Shown in pieces: positions 1 through 11,975 of a stretch of 64,000 nt of DNA (positions within the stretch are counted from its first letter, which is position 1; every line of letters begins with the position of its first letter). Where the stretch lies: the NCBI GenBank assembly GCA_018398585.1, contig JAGTTD010000018.1, positions 8,129,501 through 8,193,500 on the forward strand. Reading direction: 5' to 3'. A program made the position numbers and the translations under genes. A model generated the notes under the pieces. The model was not told where the DNA came from, did no database searches, and saw only the letters and a list, made by a program, of their open reading frames with translations. The DNA is from Simmondsia chinensis (taxonomy: Eukaryota > Streptophyta > Magnoliopsida > Caryophyllales > Simmondsiaceae).

Positions 1-445
1 TAAAAGTGCTGACTTTCGGAGATCAAATTAAAGAGAAAATTTTAATTTGAAAATTTTCTATCCTCAGTTTAATATTTTTTTGAGCCCACTTTCTGGGAAG
101 TTTTGAGATCATTGCATAGAAGGCCGCAGGGTCTCAGTTTTTTCGTTATTATTTTGGTATCCTTCTATTCTTATTTTGGAGCAATTCCAGGTATTCTTCT
201 TTTCCTCTCTTTTGGTTTTCGCTCTTCTATTTATTTACTGTATTCTTATTATGCTAGCTTTTAGTTTGTGTTATTATTATGAATGTATTAGATTAGAGGC
301 CTGTGAATTTAAATTAGGAATTTAAATCTGTAGATTTAAAAGTAAGAATTTTAAATCAACCTTAAGTTTAAAATTAGAAATTTTAAACACTTCCACTGCG
401 TTAATTTTATTAAATTAGGGGAAAATTTTCAAATTCGTCCCAACA
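1..445 (+). repeat. 3' part of the 5' LTR of Copia I
   Basis: This stretch is a direct repeat of about 2335-2798. Shared landmarks are a pyrimidine-rich middle, a TTTAAATTAGGAATTTAAAT-like block and an end in CAACA. It ends at 445, where the coding remnant of the same element begins. The rest of the LTR lies left of the window edge. The two copies differ at many positions, so the insertion is not recent. Confidence 0.8.
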
Positions 446-756
446 ACGAGCTAGTTCCAGTTGGCTGTACTGATTCAGACTATGAGTTAGATAGAGATGC
501 CAGATGTTTGACGGCTGGATATGTCTTGACCCTTGGAGGAGAAGCTATAAATTGGGGGAGAGTTAAGCAGTCTTGTTTTGCTAATTTCACCATAGAGGCT
601 GAATACGTTGCAACTTAAGAAGCAGCAAAGAAGGCACGTTGGTTCAGATAAAGTAATTGACTTAACAAAGACTTTGACTCAGTAGACCTTTGGATGATAC
701 ATAGAAGGGACGGGTATAAAGTTCGTAATAAATTGGATTTAGGACAAGTGGGAGAT
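446..756 (+). pseudogene. Copia RNase H remnant (Copia I interior)
   Basis: In frame +, the text reads GCTDSDYELDRDARCLTAGY, then LTLGGEAINWG and TIEAEYVAT before a stop, and AAKKARWFR just after it. These match the RNase H end of Ty1/Copia polyproteins (the D-SD, GYV-L-GGAI-W and EAEY motifs). Gag, protease, integrase and RT are all missing, and the LTR end at 445 runs almost straight into RNase H. The interior is therefore an internal deletion of about 4 kb. It ends in a purine-rich GTGGGAGAT just before the 3' LTR, as in Copia polypurine tracts. Confidence 0.8.
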
Positions 757-2798
757 AGTTAAAAATAGTGTCCTGAAATCAAGATTTATTTTGTAATATT
801 ATTTTATTAATGAATAAAATTTAAGTTCCAGTTCATTTCCTTGTTAAATTTGTTTAAGTGAGTATATATACTGCATGTGATTTTCGTTTAAGTATCGTCC
901 AAGAGATGGATAGAGTCCTTAGATTACATTTTACATGTTTGTTCTAAGTGGATAATAAGATTAAGCCTTAGATAGACTTGGAACAAATGGTATCGAATGT
1001 TATTTAAATAACGCGTGGTCAGTGATAAGTTTGAACTACTTGTCTGTTAAGATCATGACTCGACACTTTAGATGACTTATGTTGGTCATGTGGATGGTGA
1101 TCCAAAAGACTTAGGTAAGTGTGTTTAATAAGATTAACACACTGAGTTGGACCATGGTGATCCAAAGGAGTTAGGTGGGTGTGTTTAATAAGATTAACAC
1201 ACTGAGTTGGACCATGTGAGTTTTTTGTTTCTAGACTACTATAGGAGATGAGTAATTAACGTTGTATTGTTTGAACAACGACTCTAAGTCCTGAGTGTAT
1301 TCTTGACTTGTGCATGGAACGTTAGTTACTCTGGTGTACTATAAGTAAGGTCTAGACAATTGACTGAATTCCCACATACACTGGGTTGCGGCATGAAGTA
1401 TGACAACGATCATGTATTCAATATGGACTCTACAATCTCTTATGAGATACAGATATTCCCTTAGTTGATTCGCAAGTGTTTGAATAGTTCAGAATCTTTG
1501 GCCAAAGTGTTCTAAGTGTTTGGCATTTAGAATTTATACTATGAATATGTTCAAATATAAATGAATTATTTGAAAAATGGCGAGTTGGGAACTAATGGAA
1601 AAGCTGTGAGAAAAATAATGATAGTAGTCATAATTAGTTTTGGTCATGGACATCTAGTAGAGGGGTTCTTGTCATCAGTATAGTCTATTTGGGAAATATC
1701 GAATACATAATTTAAGTCTTGATTGCAGTGGAAATTATTTAGTGGAATTAAGTCCCATTAAATGATAATAAAATTTTATTATGAGATGGTAATTTATTTA
1801 ACTCATTTGAAGCTAGATTTAAGTTGTCCCCGAGGTCCCTGTGCAAGCCTCACATTTTATTGCTATTGAAAAAAATTAAAGAATTCATGAGATGAGTAAA
1901 TTTAATTTTGCTCAACATTTTAATAAGATGAATAAAGATATAAAATTATAAAATAAAATAATTTTTAAAAATTAAGATTCCTAAGATGGATTTTTATATG
2001 TGGGAAACAAAGCAAAAAAAAATTTGAAAAAAGCACAGGGGTCACGATTCATGGCTTCTGATTCGGACATCGTGCACTGGAGCATCACCCATTGGCTATC
2101 CATGCCTGCATGCGCAAGCGAATCATCGCCCACCCTGTGGCACGTGGAGATAGGTCGGCGCACACGTATATGATGCGCCGCACTTTACCTGTGTTTTGAA
2201 TTGAAAAGTTGCGTTTTGTGTTCAATACACGCATGCCACATAGAGAAATTGCAATTTTTTCACTCTGGTATCCTATTATAAATAGAGGTACTGATTTCCT
2301 AGTTTGGTATCAATTTTAAAAAATAAAAGATTTCTGAAAGTATTGACTTTCGGAGATCTAATTAGGGAGAAAATTTTCCATTGAAAGTTTTCTTTCTTTA
2401 GTTTAATATTTATTCGGAGCCCACTCTCCGAGCGTTTTTGAGGTCATTGCTTAGAAGGCTGCTGGGTCTCGGTGTTCTCTCAACTTTCTCAACGTTCTTA
2501 TTTATTATTATTCTGGTTTTCTTTATTTGGAGCAATTTCAGGTATTCTTCTTTCCTTTCTCTTTTAAGTTTTTTGCTTTTTCATTTATTTACAGTATTCT
2601 GATTATGCTTGCTTTAAGTTCATGTTATTATTGTGAATTTATTAAAGTAGATGCTTGTAGATTTAAATTAGGAATTAAAATATATAGATTTAAATTAGGA
2701 ATTCTATATCAACCTTAGCTTTGAAATTAATAATTTTAAACCCTTCTACTGCGTTAACTTTATCAAATTAGGAAAACATTTTGAAATTCGCCGCAACA
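757..2798 (+). repeat. 3' LTR of Copia I (about 2.04 kb)
   Basis: The start (AGTTAAAAATAGTGTCCTG) matches the better preserved starts at 60896 and 61974 (TGTTAGGAATAGTGTC), with the first TG mutated to AG. The end is CAACA at 2798, matching the 5' LTR end at 445. The first 1.1 kb aligns with both LTR copies at 60896-62823. A short duplicated block (GGTGATCCAAAAGACTTAGG, then a diverged copy about 68 bp on) lies at 1098-1215. At about 2 kb this is a long LTR for Copia. Confidence 0.82.
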
Positions 2799-3700
2799 CA
2801 AGCATGTCATGCTTGCAAAGGGGGTCAAGGGTATATTTGTGTTGAGTAAGAAAAAGGTCATGTCGCAAAGAATTGGCTTCAATGCCAAGAAAATAGTGTA
2901 AAGGACCAAGGTCCTTCATGGCAAACTAGGTAGAAAGGGTTCCAATTAGGCGTTGAAGGTGAGCCCCATAGGTGAAGATAATATCATCAATATAGAGGAG
3001 GCATACCAGCCCCATAAGTGAACAATATATGAAGAGGGTGGGGTCAGTCTTACTACAGTGGAACCGAAGACTATAAAGGAACAAACTGAATCGATGAAAC
3101 CAAGCTCGAGGTGCCTATTTAATTCCATAAAGGGCCTTGCACAGGCAATAAACATAATAAGGAAACTTAGGATGGACAAACCCCTAGAGTTGTTTCATGT
3201 AAACTCCCTCGTTTAGAAAACCATGTGAAAACGCATTTTTGACATCATGTTGGCAAATGGAGCATTTGTTAGTAACAACTAGGGCAAGAATAAGTATGAT
3301 GGTAGTGGGTTTGTTAACAAGACTAGAATTTTCAAAGTAATCAAGACCTTCACGTTAGTGAAAGTCTTGAATGACAAGTCTAGCCTTGAAACCATCAACC
3401 AAACCAGAGGCTTATACTTGATCTTGTATTGCCATGTGCTACCACAATATTATGATCAGGGGAAGGAGGGTCAAGATTCCATGTGTGGTTCATGATGAGT
3501 CCATTAAATCCCTCATCCGTGGCCTCCTACCACTAAGGGTTCTTAATAGCTTGAGAACAGCACGTGGGCTCCTACACTACAGTAACAAGGGAGAGGGAAA
3601 GAATGTGTTTGGACTTACATACACTGTCCTTGAGTCTCGTGCACTTGGGGTGAAGGTTTTGGGCTACACTATGTTCAACATATGCAGATGAAGGAACAAC
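2799..3700 (-). pseudogene. Copia II reverse transcriptase fragment
   Basis: On the minus strand 2946-3179 reads ACARPFMELNRHLELGFIDS, a frame-damaged form of the Copia RT block KALYGLKQAPRAW. Further down, about 2820-2930 reads FAMKDLGPLHYFLGIEANSL and LFLTQHKY, a conserved block after the YVDD motif. Several frame shifts separate the pieces. The fragment is cut at 2799. It cannot encode an active enzyme. Confidence 0.75.
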
Positions 3701-4084
3701 CCCATCAACAAACAGAATGACATCCGACGAGGCAACTGCCTGGTTGGTAGGATCCCCAGGTGGCATTGTAGTCATGCTAACGGCTGGGTGCGGGGACTGT
3801 AACCAATACGTGAGTTTGTGGCCGCAACAGGAGTAGGTGCGAGGGCCACAAAGGTCACCGGTGCCAACAAACCTCGCAATAGAGGAGTTGGTGGGGTAAG
3901 TGAGCTACAATTGAAGGACTCAGTGTCAAACGAAGGGTTGTGTGATGGTGACTCAAATGAAGACACTAGGGGCATGGGTGCAATTTAAAGGGGATCCCCA
4001 ATCAAACTAGAGGGAGACAACACTCCTGAGCCAAGAACTAAGTCTGGATGAGGACAAATATCTTTGATAAAGTGTACATGGAGA

Positions 4085-4860
4085 CTACTCTGAACATGAC
4101 CCTTTGCAAGGTGAAGACACCAATAACCCTTGTAGCATCGTGCATACCCAAGGAAGACAAAGTGTATGAAGCAAGGTGCTAATTTGTACGGGACGTGATG
4201 TTAGGATAACATGCACTCCCAAAGATACAAAAAATTTTATAGCCAAGGGCCTAACTGAAAGGTTTTTCAAAGGGAGAAAGGTTATGTAGAACAGGTGTTA
4301 GCAAACGATTTATTATAATGTAAGCAGTGCAAGTTGCATCGGCCCAAAATAAAGGTGGTAAATGAGCTTGAAAAAATAACTTCCGTACAATTTCACTTAC
4401 ATGTTGATGCTTGCGTTCCGCAACTCCATTTTGTTGTTAAATATAAGGATAGGAAAGATGAAAATGGATACCATAAGCCTGACAAGGGCACCCATGGCGC
4501 GGTTGTTGAACTCACGACCTCCATCACTTTGAAAACATTTAATGCTTGAATCAAAATATTTTTCAACAAAAACCTTAAAGTCAGGAAAGATAGATTAGAC
4601 TTCATCTTCTTATGCATCGGATAGAGCCATGAAAAGTGAGACAAATCATCAATAGATAACTTAATACTTAAAAACAGAATTGGAAGCAAGGGGAGCCTGC
4701 CAAATCAAACATCAGAGTGTATTAATTGCAAAGGTCCAGTAGTTATATGCAAAACATGATAAAATGGAAGTTGATGCGACTAGCCTAACACCACATCACA
4801 ATGTTTTAATGGACTAGAACTAAACCTAGTAGAAAGCAAACACTGATGAGTCATTATGTC
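4085..4860 (-). pseudogene. Copia II integrase fragment
   Basis: The minus-strand ORF 4393-4689 contains SIDDLSHFSWLYPMHKK, the catalytic-core block of Copia integrases (FIDDFSRFTWIYPL type). The next piece, 4085-4270, carries a frame-shifted form of the GCACYP...FLGYA...GYWCL block that ends the integrase region. Stops and frameshifts break it. Confidence 0.75.
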
Positions 4861-5086
4861 TAAGATGGAATTGGTTAAATGACCTAAAGGTCACTAGAGT
4901 TTAACAGTGACCACCCTTGCAACAAGTCCAGAAGGATATGAAAGGAAGCCATAGAGTGAACCGCCACTGTGTATCTTGAGAAGGGGTGCCCCTGTATGTT
5001 TGTCCTTGATACAAAAAAGAAAACAACGACGATTCATAATGTCTACGACAGAATTGCCTAAATTACCTAAAGGCCCGTTCCAGAGT

Positions 5087-5431
5087 TCAGCAGTGACCAT
5101 CCTTGCAAAAGTCCAGCAGGACGACACGAAAAGAAGAGGAGTCAAATTTAACTACATAATTATTATCACAATACAATTGTCTAATTGATAAAAGTTTATA
5201 AGTAAAACTAAGAACAAGTAAAACATTATATAGCAATAGGGGATGGGACTGTGTACGTATGATAGAAGAACCAACATGAGAGACAAGTAACAAAGAACCA
5301 TTACCAACTTGAATAGACTTAGACCCTACGTGAGAAGTTAAAATTTTGAAAATACCCGAGTTTAGAGACATATGGTTCAATGCACCTGAATTTGGGTACC
5401 ACGTGTAGTCAATAGTATCAGAGATAGACAT
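5087..5431 (-). pseudogene. Copia II protease and pre-integrase fragment
   Basis: This 114-residue ORF reads TWYPNSGALNHMS near its start. That is the Copia aspartic protease block, normally WYPDSGATNHMT, so the catalytic Asp is replaced by Asn. It is followed by VGNGSLLLVSHVGSSII and LLYNVLLVLSFTYKLLSIRQ, the usual flap and C-terminal blocks. A CTT/FCKDGHC end corresponds to the start of the pre-integrase region. Confidence 0.8.
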
Positions 5432-5681
5432 GGCCGAGAGTGACTGTGAGAGATGGGTCTAAACATAATGGTTGACACAATGGGACGCAAGACGACTTAC
5501 TTGATAGCAAATATGAAAAATAAGAGGACCAGACCCAAGTATACCAGCACCTGACTGACCTGAAGACCATGCCCAAAGTGGGAAGTGCGAAGGGTGTCCC
5601 CTAATACCTGCTAGACTCGAGCCCAAAGCACCTGGTAGCGGTCCACTAGATGGTGGATGGGGTTGCTACTGATTACCACGA

Positions 5682-5703
5682 CCCCCCCCCCCCCCCCCCC
5701 CCC
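5682..5703. repeat. C22 homopolymer run in the Copia II gag tail
   Basis: An uninterrupted run of C lies where glycine-rich codons of the gag tail would be on the minus strand (GGN codons). It probably expanded from such a tract. Run length is unreliable in sequencing and assembly. Confidence 0.85.
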
Positions 5704-5765
5704 TGCAGCCACCACGTCCGCCATGGCCTTTGTTATTACATCCTTGGCCACCACAACCATGAAGC

Positions 5766-6667
5766 CTAATTCTGACCCTTAGCAGTTAGAGCATGGGCAT
5801 AATCAGAGGTGGTGCGATTATGAAGGCGAGCAACGGCGGCTTCCTCATGCAAAAGAGACGTCTTTAGCCATTCAAATATGAGATTTTGAGAGAAGTTTTG
5901 TGTGAATGTGTTAAATGGAGCATACTCAAGCAGTAGCCCAAAAAGGGCATAGTGTATCAACTCCGTACTAGAGACCAAAAAGTCAATGGCAGCAAGGTTA
6001 TCAGTTATAGTTTTAAGCTTAGTAAAATAGGCATCCATGGTTTTATTGTCTTTATGAAGAGTGACAAGCTGAGAGCAAAGATCAAATTCTTTGGTGAGGG
6101 AGTGGTCACGAAAACATTTAGCAAGGGCATCTCACATGTCTTTAGCGGTAGGATGATATATGACATCATTAAGAACCTGACGAGCGAGAGAAGTCGTTAA
6201 GCAGGACTAATACTTTGATCAATGCAAGACCAAGTAACATAATCCAGATTAGGAATAGGGATGCCATCATGTTGTACAATTTGGGGAACAGGGCAAGGAA
6301 TTTTTCCATCAACGAACCGTATGATGCGGTCAGAGTGAAGGACCATTGGGACCTGCTCGCACCATGTGGTATAGTCAATGGAGGATTCAAGTTTAACCGT
6401 AACAAGGCTAGTGATCCTGGAGAGAAAGAGAGAACTGAGAAAGGGAGATAGCACGAGCGGCTGCTGTACCCCGAGCCCGATATTGTGGGCAGATATAGTA
6501 AGTTGAGTAGCGTAGGTTTTGGAGAATGGGGAAGGCACATGCATCGATAGTGAAATTGAAAAGGCAGCATGAGTTCCAACGTAGATATGAGATTGAGAGG
6601 TAGGGATAATGGTAATACCATGAGGGAAGCTACGGATTTGCGGAAGGGAATTCAATCTGATGGACAC
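5766..6667 (-). pseudogene. Copia II gag remnant
   Basis: The ORF 6197-6667 (156 residues) reads VTVKLESSIDYTTWCEQVPM, then GKIPCP and NLDYVTWSCIDQSIS. These are the N-terminal blocks of Copia gag (KL...NY..W, G..PCP, Y..W...D). The ORF 5766-6038 continues with MDAYFTKLKTITDNLAAID and LFGLLLEYAPFNTFT, the UBN2-type gag core. A frameshift near 6170-6200 separates them. Confidence 0.8.
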
Positions 6668-7069
6668 GGGAGGGATGGCGCCGGCGGTGCTGGAGAAGAT
6701 GGTGCTCGGGGAGAGAGAGAGTTGGGTGGGAGAGCTTCCATGGAGTCACCAGGTCCTAGACCGGAAGTCGACACCAATTAAGGGCTGCGCTGCCGTGTTG
6801 AGAGAGAGGGTAGCCGGAAGTGTGGGTTTTGGATGAAAGAAAGGAGGCGTTGGTTTGTAGTGATTTTGAAATGCTGTGGTTTCAATTAGATTTTGATTTT
6901 GAGGGCATTGGTGTGCAGATGGGACCTCCGAACACAAGAGGTGATGGTGGTCAGAGATTAAGAGGGAGCGGCAGCAGTACAGGGCAAGGTGAAACGGTGG
7001 CACGTGAACAGGGCAGTGATGGAGTTCGTTCTGCCACCGTAAAATTGAAATTAGAGTTAGGGTTGGGGA

Positions 7070-7222
7070 AGATAACTACGGTTTATTTGCTCTCATATCA
7101 TGTGAGAGTATTTCTGAGAGCATATATAATAGGATATAATAGGGTTACTGAAGAATTATATATATATATATAGTAGAACGTATATAAGGGAAGATATAGA
7201 AATATCCCTGTATAATATCTCA
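7070..7222 (-). repeat. Probable 5' LTR end and leader of Copia II
   Basis: Read on the minus strand, this holds a TATATATATA stretch, CTTCAGTAACCC and short A/T-rich duplications typical of the R/U5 part of a Copia LTR, just upstream of gag. The rest of the LTR is not recognisable, and the border at 7222 abuts the 5S-like SINE fragment. No primer site was identified. Confidence 0.5.
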
Positions 7223-7376
7223 GATATATCATGGTAATTGTGCTTGAGCGAGAGTAGTATCAGAATGAATGACCTCCTGGGAAGTCCTCAGTCTCAGATT
7301 AGGGACACTAGGAAACAACATCTCTTCAGGTTAACATCTTGAAGGGGGACGGCTGCGTACATCCCCCCCCCCCTCT
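7223..7376 (+). mobile_element. SINE with 5S rRNA head, 5'-truncated
   Basis: From about 7225 the plus strand follows the 3' half of plant 5S rRNA: GTGCTTGAGCGAGAGTAGTA, then GACCTCCTGGGAAGTCCTC. After that comes the 3' domain found in other SINEs here (ACAACATCTCTTCAGG, GGGGGACGGCTGCGTACATC). It is missing the first half of 5S and the last part of the 3' domain. Compare the fuller copies at 41753-41998 and 49753-49973. Confidence 0.75.
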
Positions 7377-7394
7377 CTTTAGGTTATATAGGTA

Positions 7395-10300
7395 TATCGT
7401 TTGAAGAATAAGTAAACTAATTTTAAAATTAATAATTTATAATTATTATTATGCTATAGACAAAGAAAAAAAATTCAACAAGACAAGACTTACATCATTT
7501 ATTCACTAACACATAAAAATCAAAAATATTTTAAATATTTCATTGTCCATGATAATCTTAACATTGTTTTAGTATTTTTGTATTGTCTACTATTGTGTAT
7601 CGATATATGTATGTATATTGTTTACAAATTATATTTCTTTTTCAATAGTAATGATTGTTATATCAAAATAATATTTAAAAATATTATTGTCCTCGGATAT
7701 AGTTTCCATTTAGAGTAACACCTTAAAGACAAAAGGCTATGTACATCTCACCCCCAAACTCTGCATTGGCGGGAGCCCTTGTGGCACTAGTCTTGTTGTT
7801 ATTGTTGTATTGTAAAAGTATTATTGTATTTAGAAAAGAAAAAGAAACATTGAAATTATTATATTGCCCATGTAAGTTACTAAATTTTGGTCAAATTACT
7901 ATAAATGACAAAGAGTTACGAAATGCAAGATTATATTGTGACAAAATGCTACTTTTTACCATAAAACAGAACCTTTCACCATACTAATGGTACTTTTAGG
8001 AGAGCAGATGGTTACCAACAAATTGGAACTTTTTACCGTAGTAATGAAACTTTTGACTATATATGTACGCGCTTAATATTTTTTAATTAAGATTAAAAAA
8101 ATAAACTTTAAAATTTGTAATGTTTAATTACTTTTGTATAAAAAGAAGAAAAAAATTGACAAGACAAGACCTATATCATTTAATGACTAACACATAAGGA
8201 TCAAAAAATATATTTAAATTTTTTTTATTGTCTATGATAATATTAGCATTTATTTAGTTTTTTACTGTGCTATGTATGTATTTTATTTACAAAATATTTA
8301 TCTTTTCAATATGAAATAATTTTTTTAAAAATAATAATTTAAAAATATTATTGTATTTAAAAAAGAAAAAGGGAACGTGGATACCATTATACTGACCATT
8401 TATGTTTTAAGGTTATATTTGTAAAATTGTAGTAAATTGTTATCAAAATATTATAAATGGCAAAGAGTTACGAAATACAAGACTGTATCACTATAAAATG
8501 CTACTTTTCACAACGAAATGGAACTTTTTCACTACTTCAATGGTACTTTGCTATGCCGCAATGGTACATTTGAGCAAAAAAATGTAACTTTTTATTGTCT
8601 CAATGGAACTTTTGACTATATGTATGCGCATAATATTTCTTATTTGAAGATAAAGTAAATTAACTTTAAAACTAATAATTTATAATTAGTGCTTTATTGA
8701 AAAAAAGAAAAAAAAATTTGACAAGAAAAGACTTATATCATTTAATGACAAGCACTTAAATTTTTTTAAAATATTATGTTGTCCTTGATAATCTTAGCAT
8801 GTATTTAGTGTTTTTCAAAGTTTATTATTGCGTTATATATGTATTTTGTTTATGAAAAATATTTTTAATTTAAATACTAAATATTTGTTATTTGAAACCA
8901 ACATTTTAATAATTTTATTGTATTTAGAAAAGACAAAAGGAACATTGATACCATTAAACTACCAATTTATGTTATAATGCTATCCTTATAAATTTGGTTA
9001 TAAAATTGTAGTAAATTATAGTCAAAATATTATATATGACAAAAAGTTATGAAATGCAAGTTTGTGTTATGACAAAGTGTCACTTGTTACAATGAACAGA
9101 ACTTTTCACCACACTAATAGTACTTTTGTGAGCTTGGATGTCACTTTTGACCGGAACATTGAAACTTTCTGTCATAACAATGGAACTTTGGATCATATAT
9201 ATGTGCATAGAATTTCTTCATTAAAGATGAACTAAATTAACTTTAAAATTTTTTTATTTATAATGACTTCTGTATTAAAGAAAAAAAGAAAAAAATTGGA
9301 CAAGATAAGATTTACATTATTTAATGACTAACACATAAGGATCAAATAATTTATTTAAAATATTATCTGCTCCATGATACTAGTGGCTACTTTTGTAGTG
9401 TTTGTTATTGTCAATTATTGTGCGTCTATATACATATATACAGATATGTATGTATTTCTTCAACCCTTAATATTTCTCACTTCAATATTAAATAACTATT
9501 ATTTAAAAATAACATTTTAAAAATTAATTCTCTAAGAAAAAGGAATGTTGACACCATTATACTGCCCATGTACTTATAATGCTATGTTTATAGAACTGTA
9601 GTAAATTGTGGTAAAACTATTATAAATAGCAAAGAGTTATGAAATGCAAAGCTGTGTTACGACAAAATGCTACTTTTTACCATGAAACAGAATTTTTCAC
9701 CACATCAACGGTACTTCTAGGACAGCAAATGGCACTTATGACCAAAAAATTGTAAATTTTTTACCATAGCAATGAAACTTTTGACTATATATGCATATGT
9801 ACAATATTTCTTATTTAAAGATTAAATAATTTAACTTTAAAATTTGTGATGTATAGTTATTATGGATAAAAAAAGAATAAAAATTGACAAAACAAAACCT
9901 ACATCATTTAATGACTAGCACATAAGTAATGGAACTTTTGTAAATTAACAGAATGGTACTATTAGGAGAGGGATGGTACTTTTGACCAATAAATTGGAGC
10001 TTTTTACTATAGCAATGTAACTTTTGACTATATATACATACGTATAATATTTCTTATTTAAAGATTAAATAAGTTAACTTTAAAATTTTATAATTGCTTC
10101 TATATAAAAAAAAAGAAAAAAAAAATCTACAAGACAAAACTTAAATCATTTAATGACTAACACAAGTAATAAAACTTTTGTAAATTGACACAGTGATACT
10201 TTTAGGCAAGCTGATGGTACTTATAACCAACAAATTGAAACTTTTTTACTGTAGCAGTAAAACTTTTGACTATATATGCATATGCATATAATATTTCTTA

Positions 10301-10721
10301 TTAAGATTAAGTAAATTAACTTTAAAATTTGTAACGTATAATTACTTCTGTATAAAAAAATTGACAAAGAGTTACGAAATGCAAGGTTGTGTTACGACAA
10401 AGTGCTACATGTTACCGTAGAATGCAACTTTTCACCACACCAATGGTACTTTTGTGAGCATGGATGGTACTTTTGACCATAACATTGGAACTTTCTATCA
10501 TAGTAATGGAACTTTGGGCTACATATATGCACATAGTGTTTCTTCTTGAAGGATGAAGTAAATTAACTTTAAATGATTTTATTTATAATGACATTTGTAC
10601 ATTTGTACTTCTGGTCATTTTTGTTACAATGCTATGTTTATAGAATTGTTATTAAATTGTTGTCAAAATATCATAAATGGCAAAGAGTTACGAAATGAAA
10701 GGTTGTGTTACTACAAAATGC
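7395..10721. repeat. Degenerate tandem array, left part
   Basis: The same blocks recur in order: GACAAGACAAGAC...CATCATTTAATGACTAACAC (near 7482, 8158, 8718, 9298, 9887, 10128) and GCTACTTTTTACCAT...AACTTTTGACTATATAT (near 7948, 8501, 9076, 9668, 9927, 10171, 10403). Spacing is about 550-590 bp in the first units and about 240 bp in later, internally deleted units. Copies differ a great deal. No coding region is visible. The array continues after the foldback element at 12587. Confidence 0.85.
7691..7813 (+). mobile_element. 5'-truncated SINE/LINE 3'-domain insertion
   Basis: It contains AAGGCTATGTACATC, GGCGGGAGCCCTTGTGGCAC and a TTG-rich tail, the shared 3' domain of this window. It is flanked by AAAAATATTATTGT (7677-7690) and AAAAGTATTATTGT (7814-7827), a 14-bp target duplication with one mismatch. 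It interrupts a unit of the tandem array, so it is younger than the array. Confidence 0.8.
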
Positions 10722-10827
10722 TACTTTTTAGACTTTTTTTGCTGACTAGCATCTTTTTCAAAAAAAATTAGAAATTTGGCCTCATTTTTAAAATATTTAG
10801 CTAATTGGCCCATTTTACGGTAGCGAA

Positions 10828-10937
10828 GCGGGTGCACGACGTACGGAACGTTGTGCAGCAGTGTTGTACGATGTTCCGTACGTCATGCAACGGAGCGGCT
10901 TGTTGCATGCCGTTCCGTACGGCGTGCAACAGTGCCA
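10828..10937. repeat. GC-rich subterminal motif cluster, left arm
   Basis: Three copies, in alternating orientation, of a near-palindromic motif of about 29 bp centred on CGTACGGAACG or CGTTCCGTACG, flanked by GTGCA or TGCAAC. It stands out from the AT-rich surroundings. The same cluster lies in the right arm at 12375-12474. Repeated subterminal motifs of this kind can be transposase binding sites, but that role is inferred. Confidence 0.75.
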
Positions 10938-11009
10938 AATTTTTTTTTTTTTAGTTTTACCCCTTTAAAATTACAAAAAATTAATAAAATTTCTTTTTAA
11001 TTTTTAAAA

Positions 11010-11315
11010 TAAAAATATCCCAAGAGGGGCAGTTATCGGCTGGTTTATTTGCTTAGGTTCAATCACATACTATTGACCTTGTACTATTTGCCTATTATGT
11101 ACATTGTACTATTTAATGTGCCTGTGCTTATACTTTGTACTTTTGCTTATGCTTTTAGGATGCCTGTTCCCATAACGACATGATATTCAGGTTGGGAGTC
11201 CTCGTAAACAGCCTCTCTTCCACCCGGAAGGGGGAAGGCTGTGTATATCCACCCTCCCCAGACCCTGCTTTCACGGGAGCCTTTGGCACTGGGACTGTTG
11301 TTGTTGTTAAATTAT
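11010..11315 (+). mobile_element. SINE-like copy in left arm of the foldback element
   Basis: The 3' domain is clear: GTCCTCGTAAACAGCCTCTC, GGAAGGGGGAAGGCTGTG, CCAGACCCTGC, CGGGAGCCTTTGGCACTGGG and then TTG repeats. The upstream body is rich in TTATTTGC and GCTTATGCTTTT words and has no clear tRNA or 5S head. TTTTAATTTTTAA occurs before it and after its tail and may be its target duplication. The exact 5' end is uncertain. Confidence 0.65.
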
Positions 11316-11975
11316 TTTAATTTTTAATTTTATAATTTGAATCACTAAATACGTATACATTTTAAATTAAAAGGTATATATATATTATTATTTGAACTAT
11401 TAATAAGGAAGATATTTATGAGGGACATATTTAAATGAGGAGATGGTGAGTATATTATTATTTAAACTATCTCATACAGGAACTATGGTATTACAATACT
11501 ATTAATAAGGAGGATATAAATGAGGGACACATTTAAATGAAGAGATGCTGATGTTTCTAACAAAAAATCACAAGTTTACGCATTTCTATATTATTATTTG
11601 AACTATTTTATTAGATGTATATAACTCAAAAGCTAATGTATATGAATTTTGAAAATATATTTTATAAACATGTATCTAATAAAATAGTTCAACTAATAAT
11701 GTACAAATATGTAAACTCGTAATTTTTTGTTGGAAACATCAACATCTCTTCATTTAAATATGTCCCTCATTTATATCCTCCTTATTAATAGTATTATGTT
11801 ACCATAGTTTCTGTATGAGATAGTTTAAATAATAATATACATATCACCATCTCCTCATTTAAATGTGTCCCTCATTTATATCTTACTTATTAATAGTTTA
11901 AATAATAATATACATATACCTTTTAATTTAAAATGTATACGTATTTAATGATTCAAATTATAAAATTAAAAATTA

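Larger units (their letters stand above)
2799..7222 (-). mobile_element. Copia II, decayed, 3' end replaced by Copia I
   Basis: This is a minus-strand Ty1/Copia element. Reading down from 7222 there are an LTR-like segment, a leader, gag, protease, integrase and RT pieces, with stops and frameshifts throughout. The RT stops at 2799 exactly where the Copia I LTR ends, so Copia I most simply inserted into the RT domain. The remaining RT, RNase H and 3' LTR would then lie left of the window. Confidence 0.8.

Noticed and set aside
7395..10721. CRISPR-like or gene-family array
   Set aside because: Units are hundreds of bp long, diverged and non-coding in a plant nuclear context.
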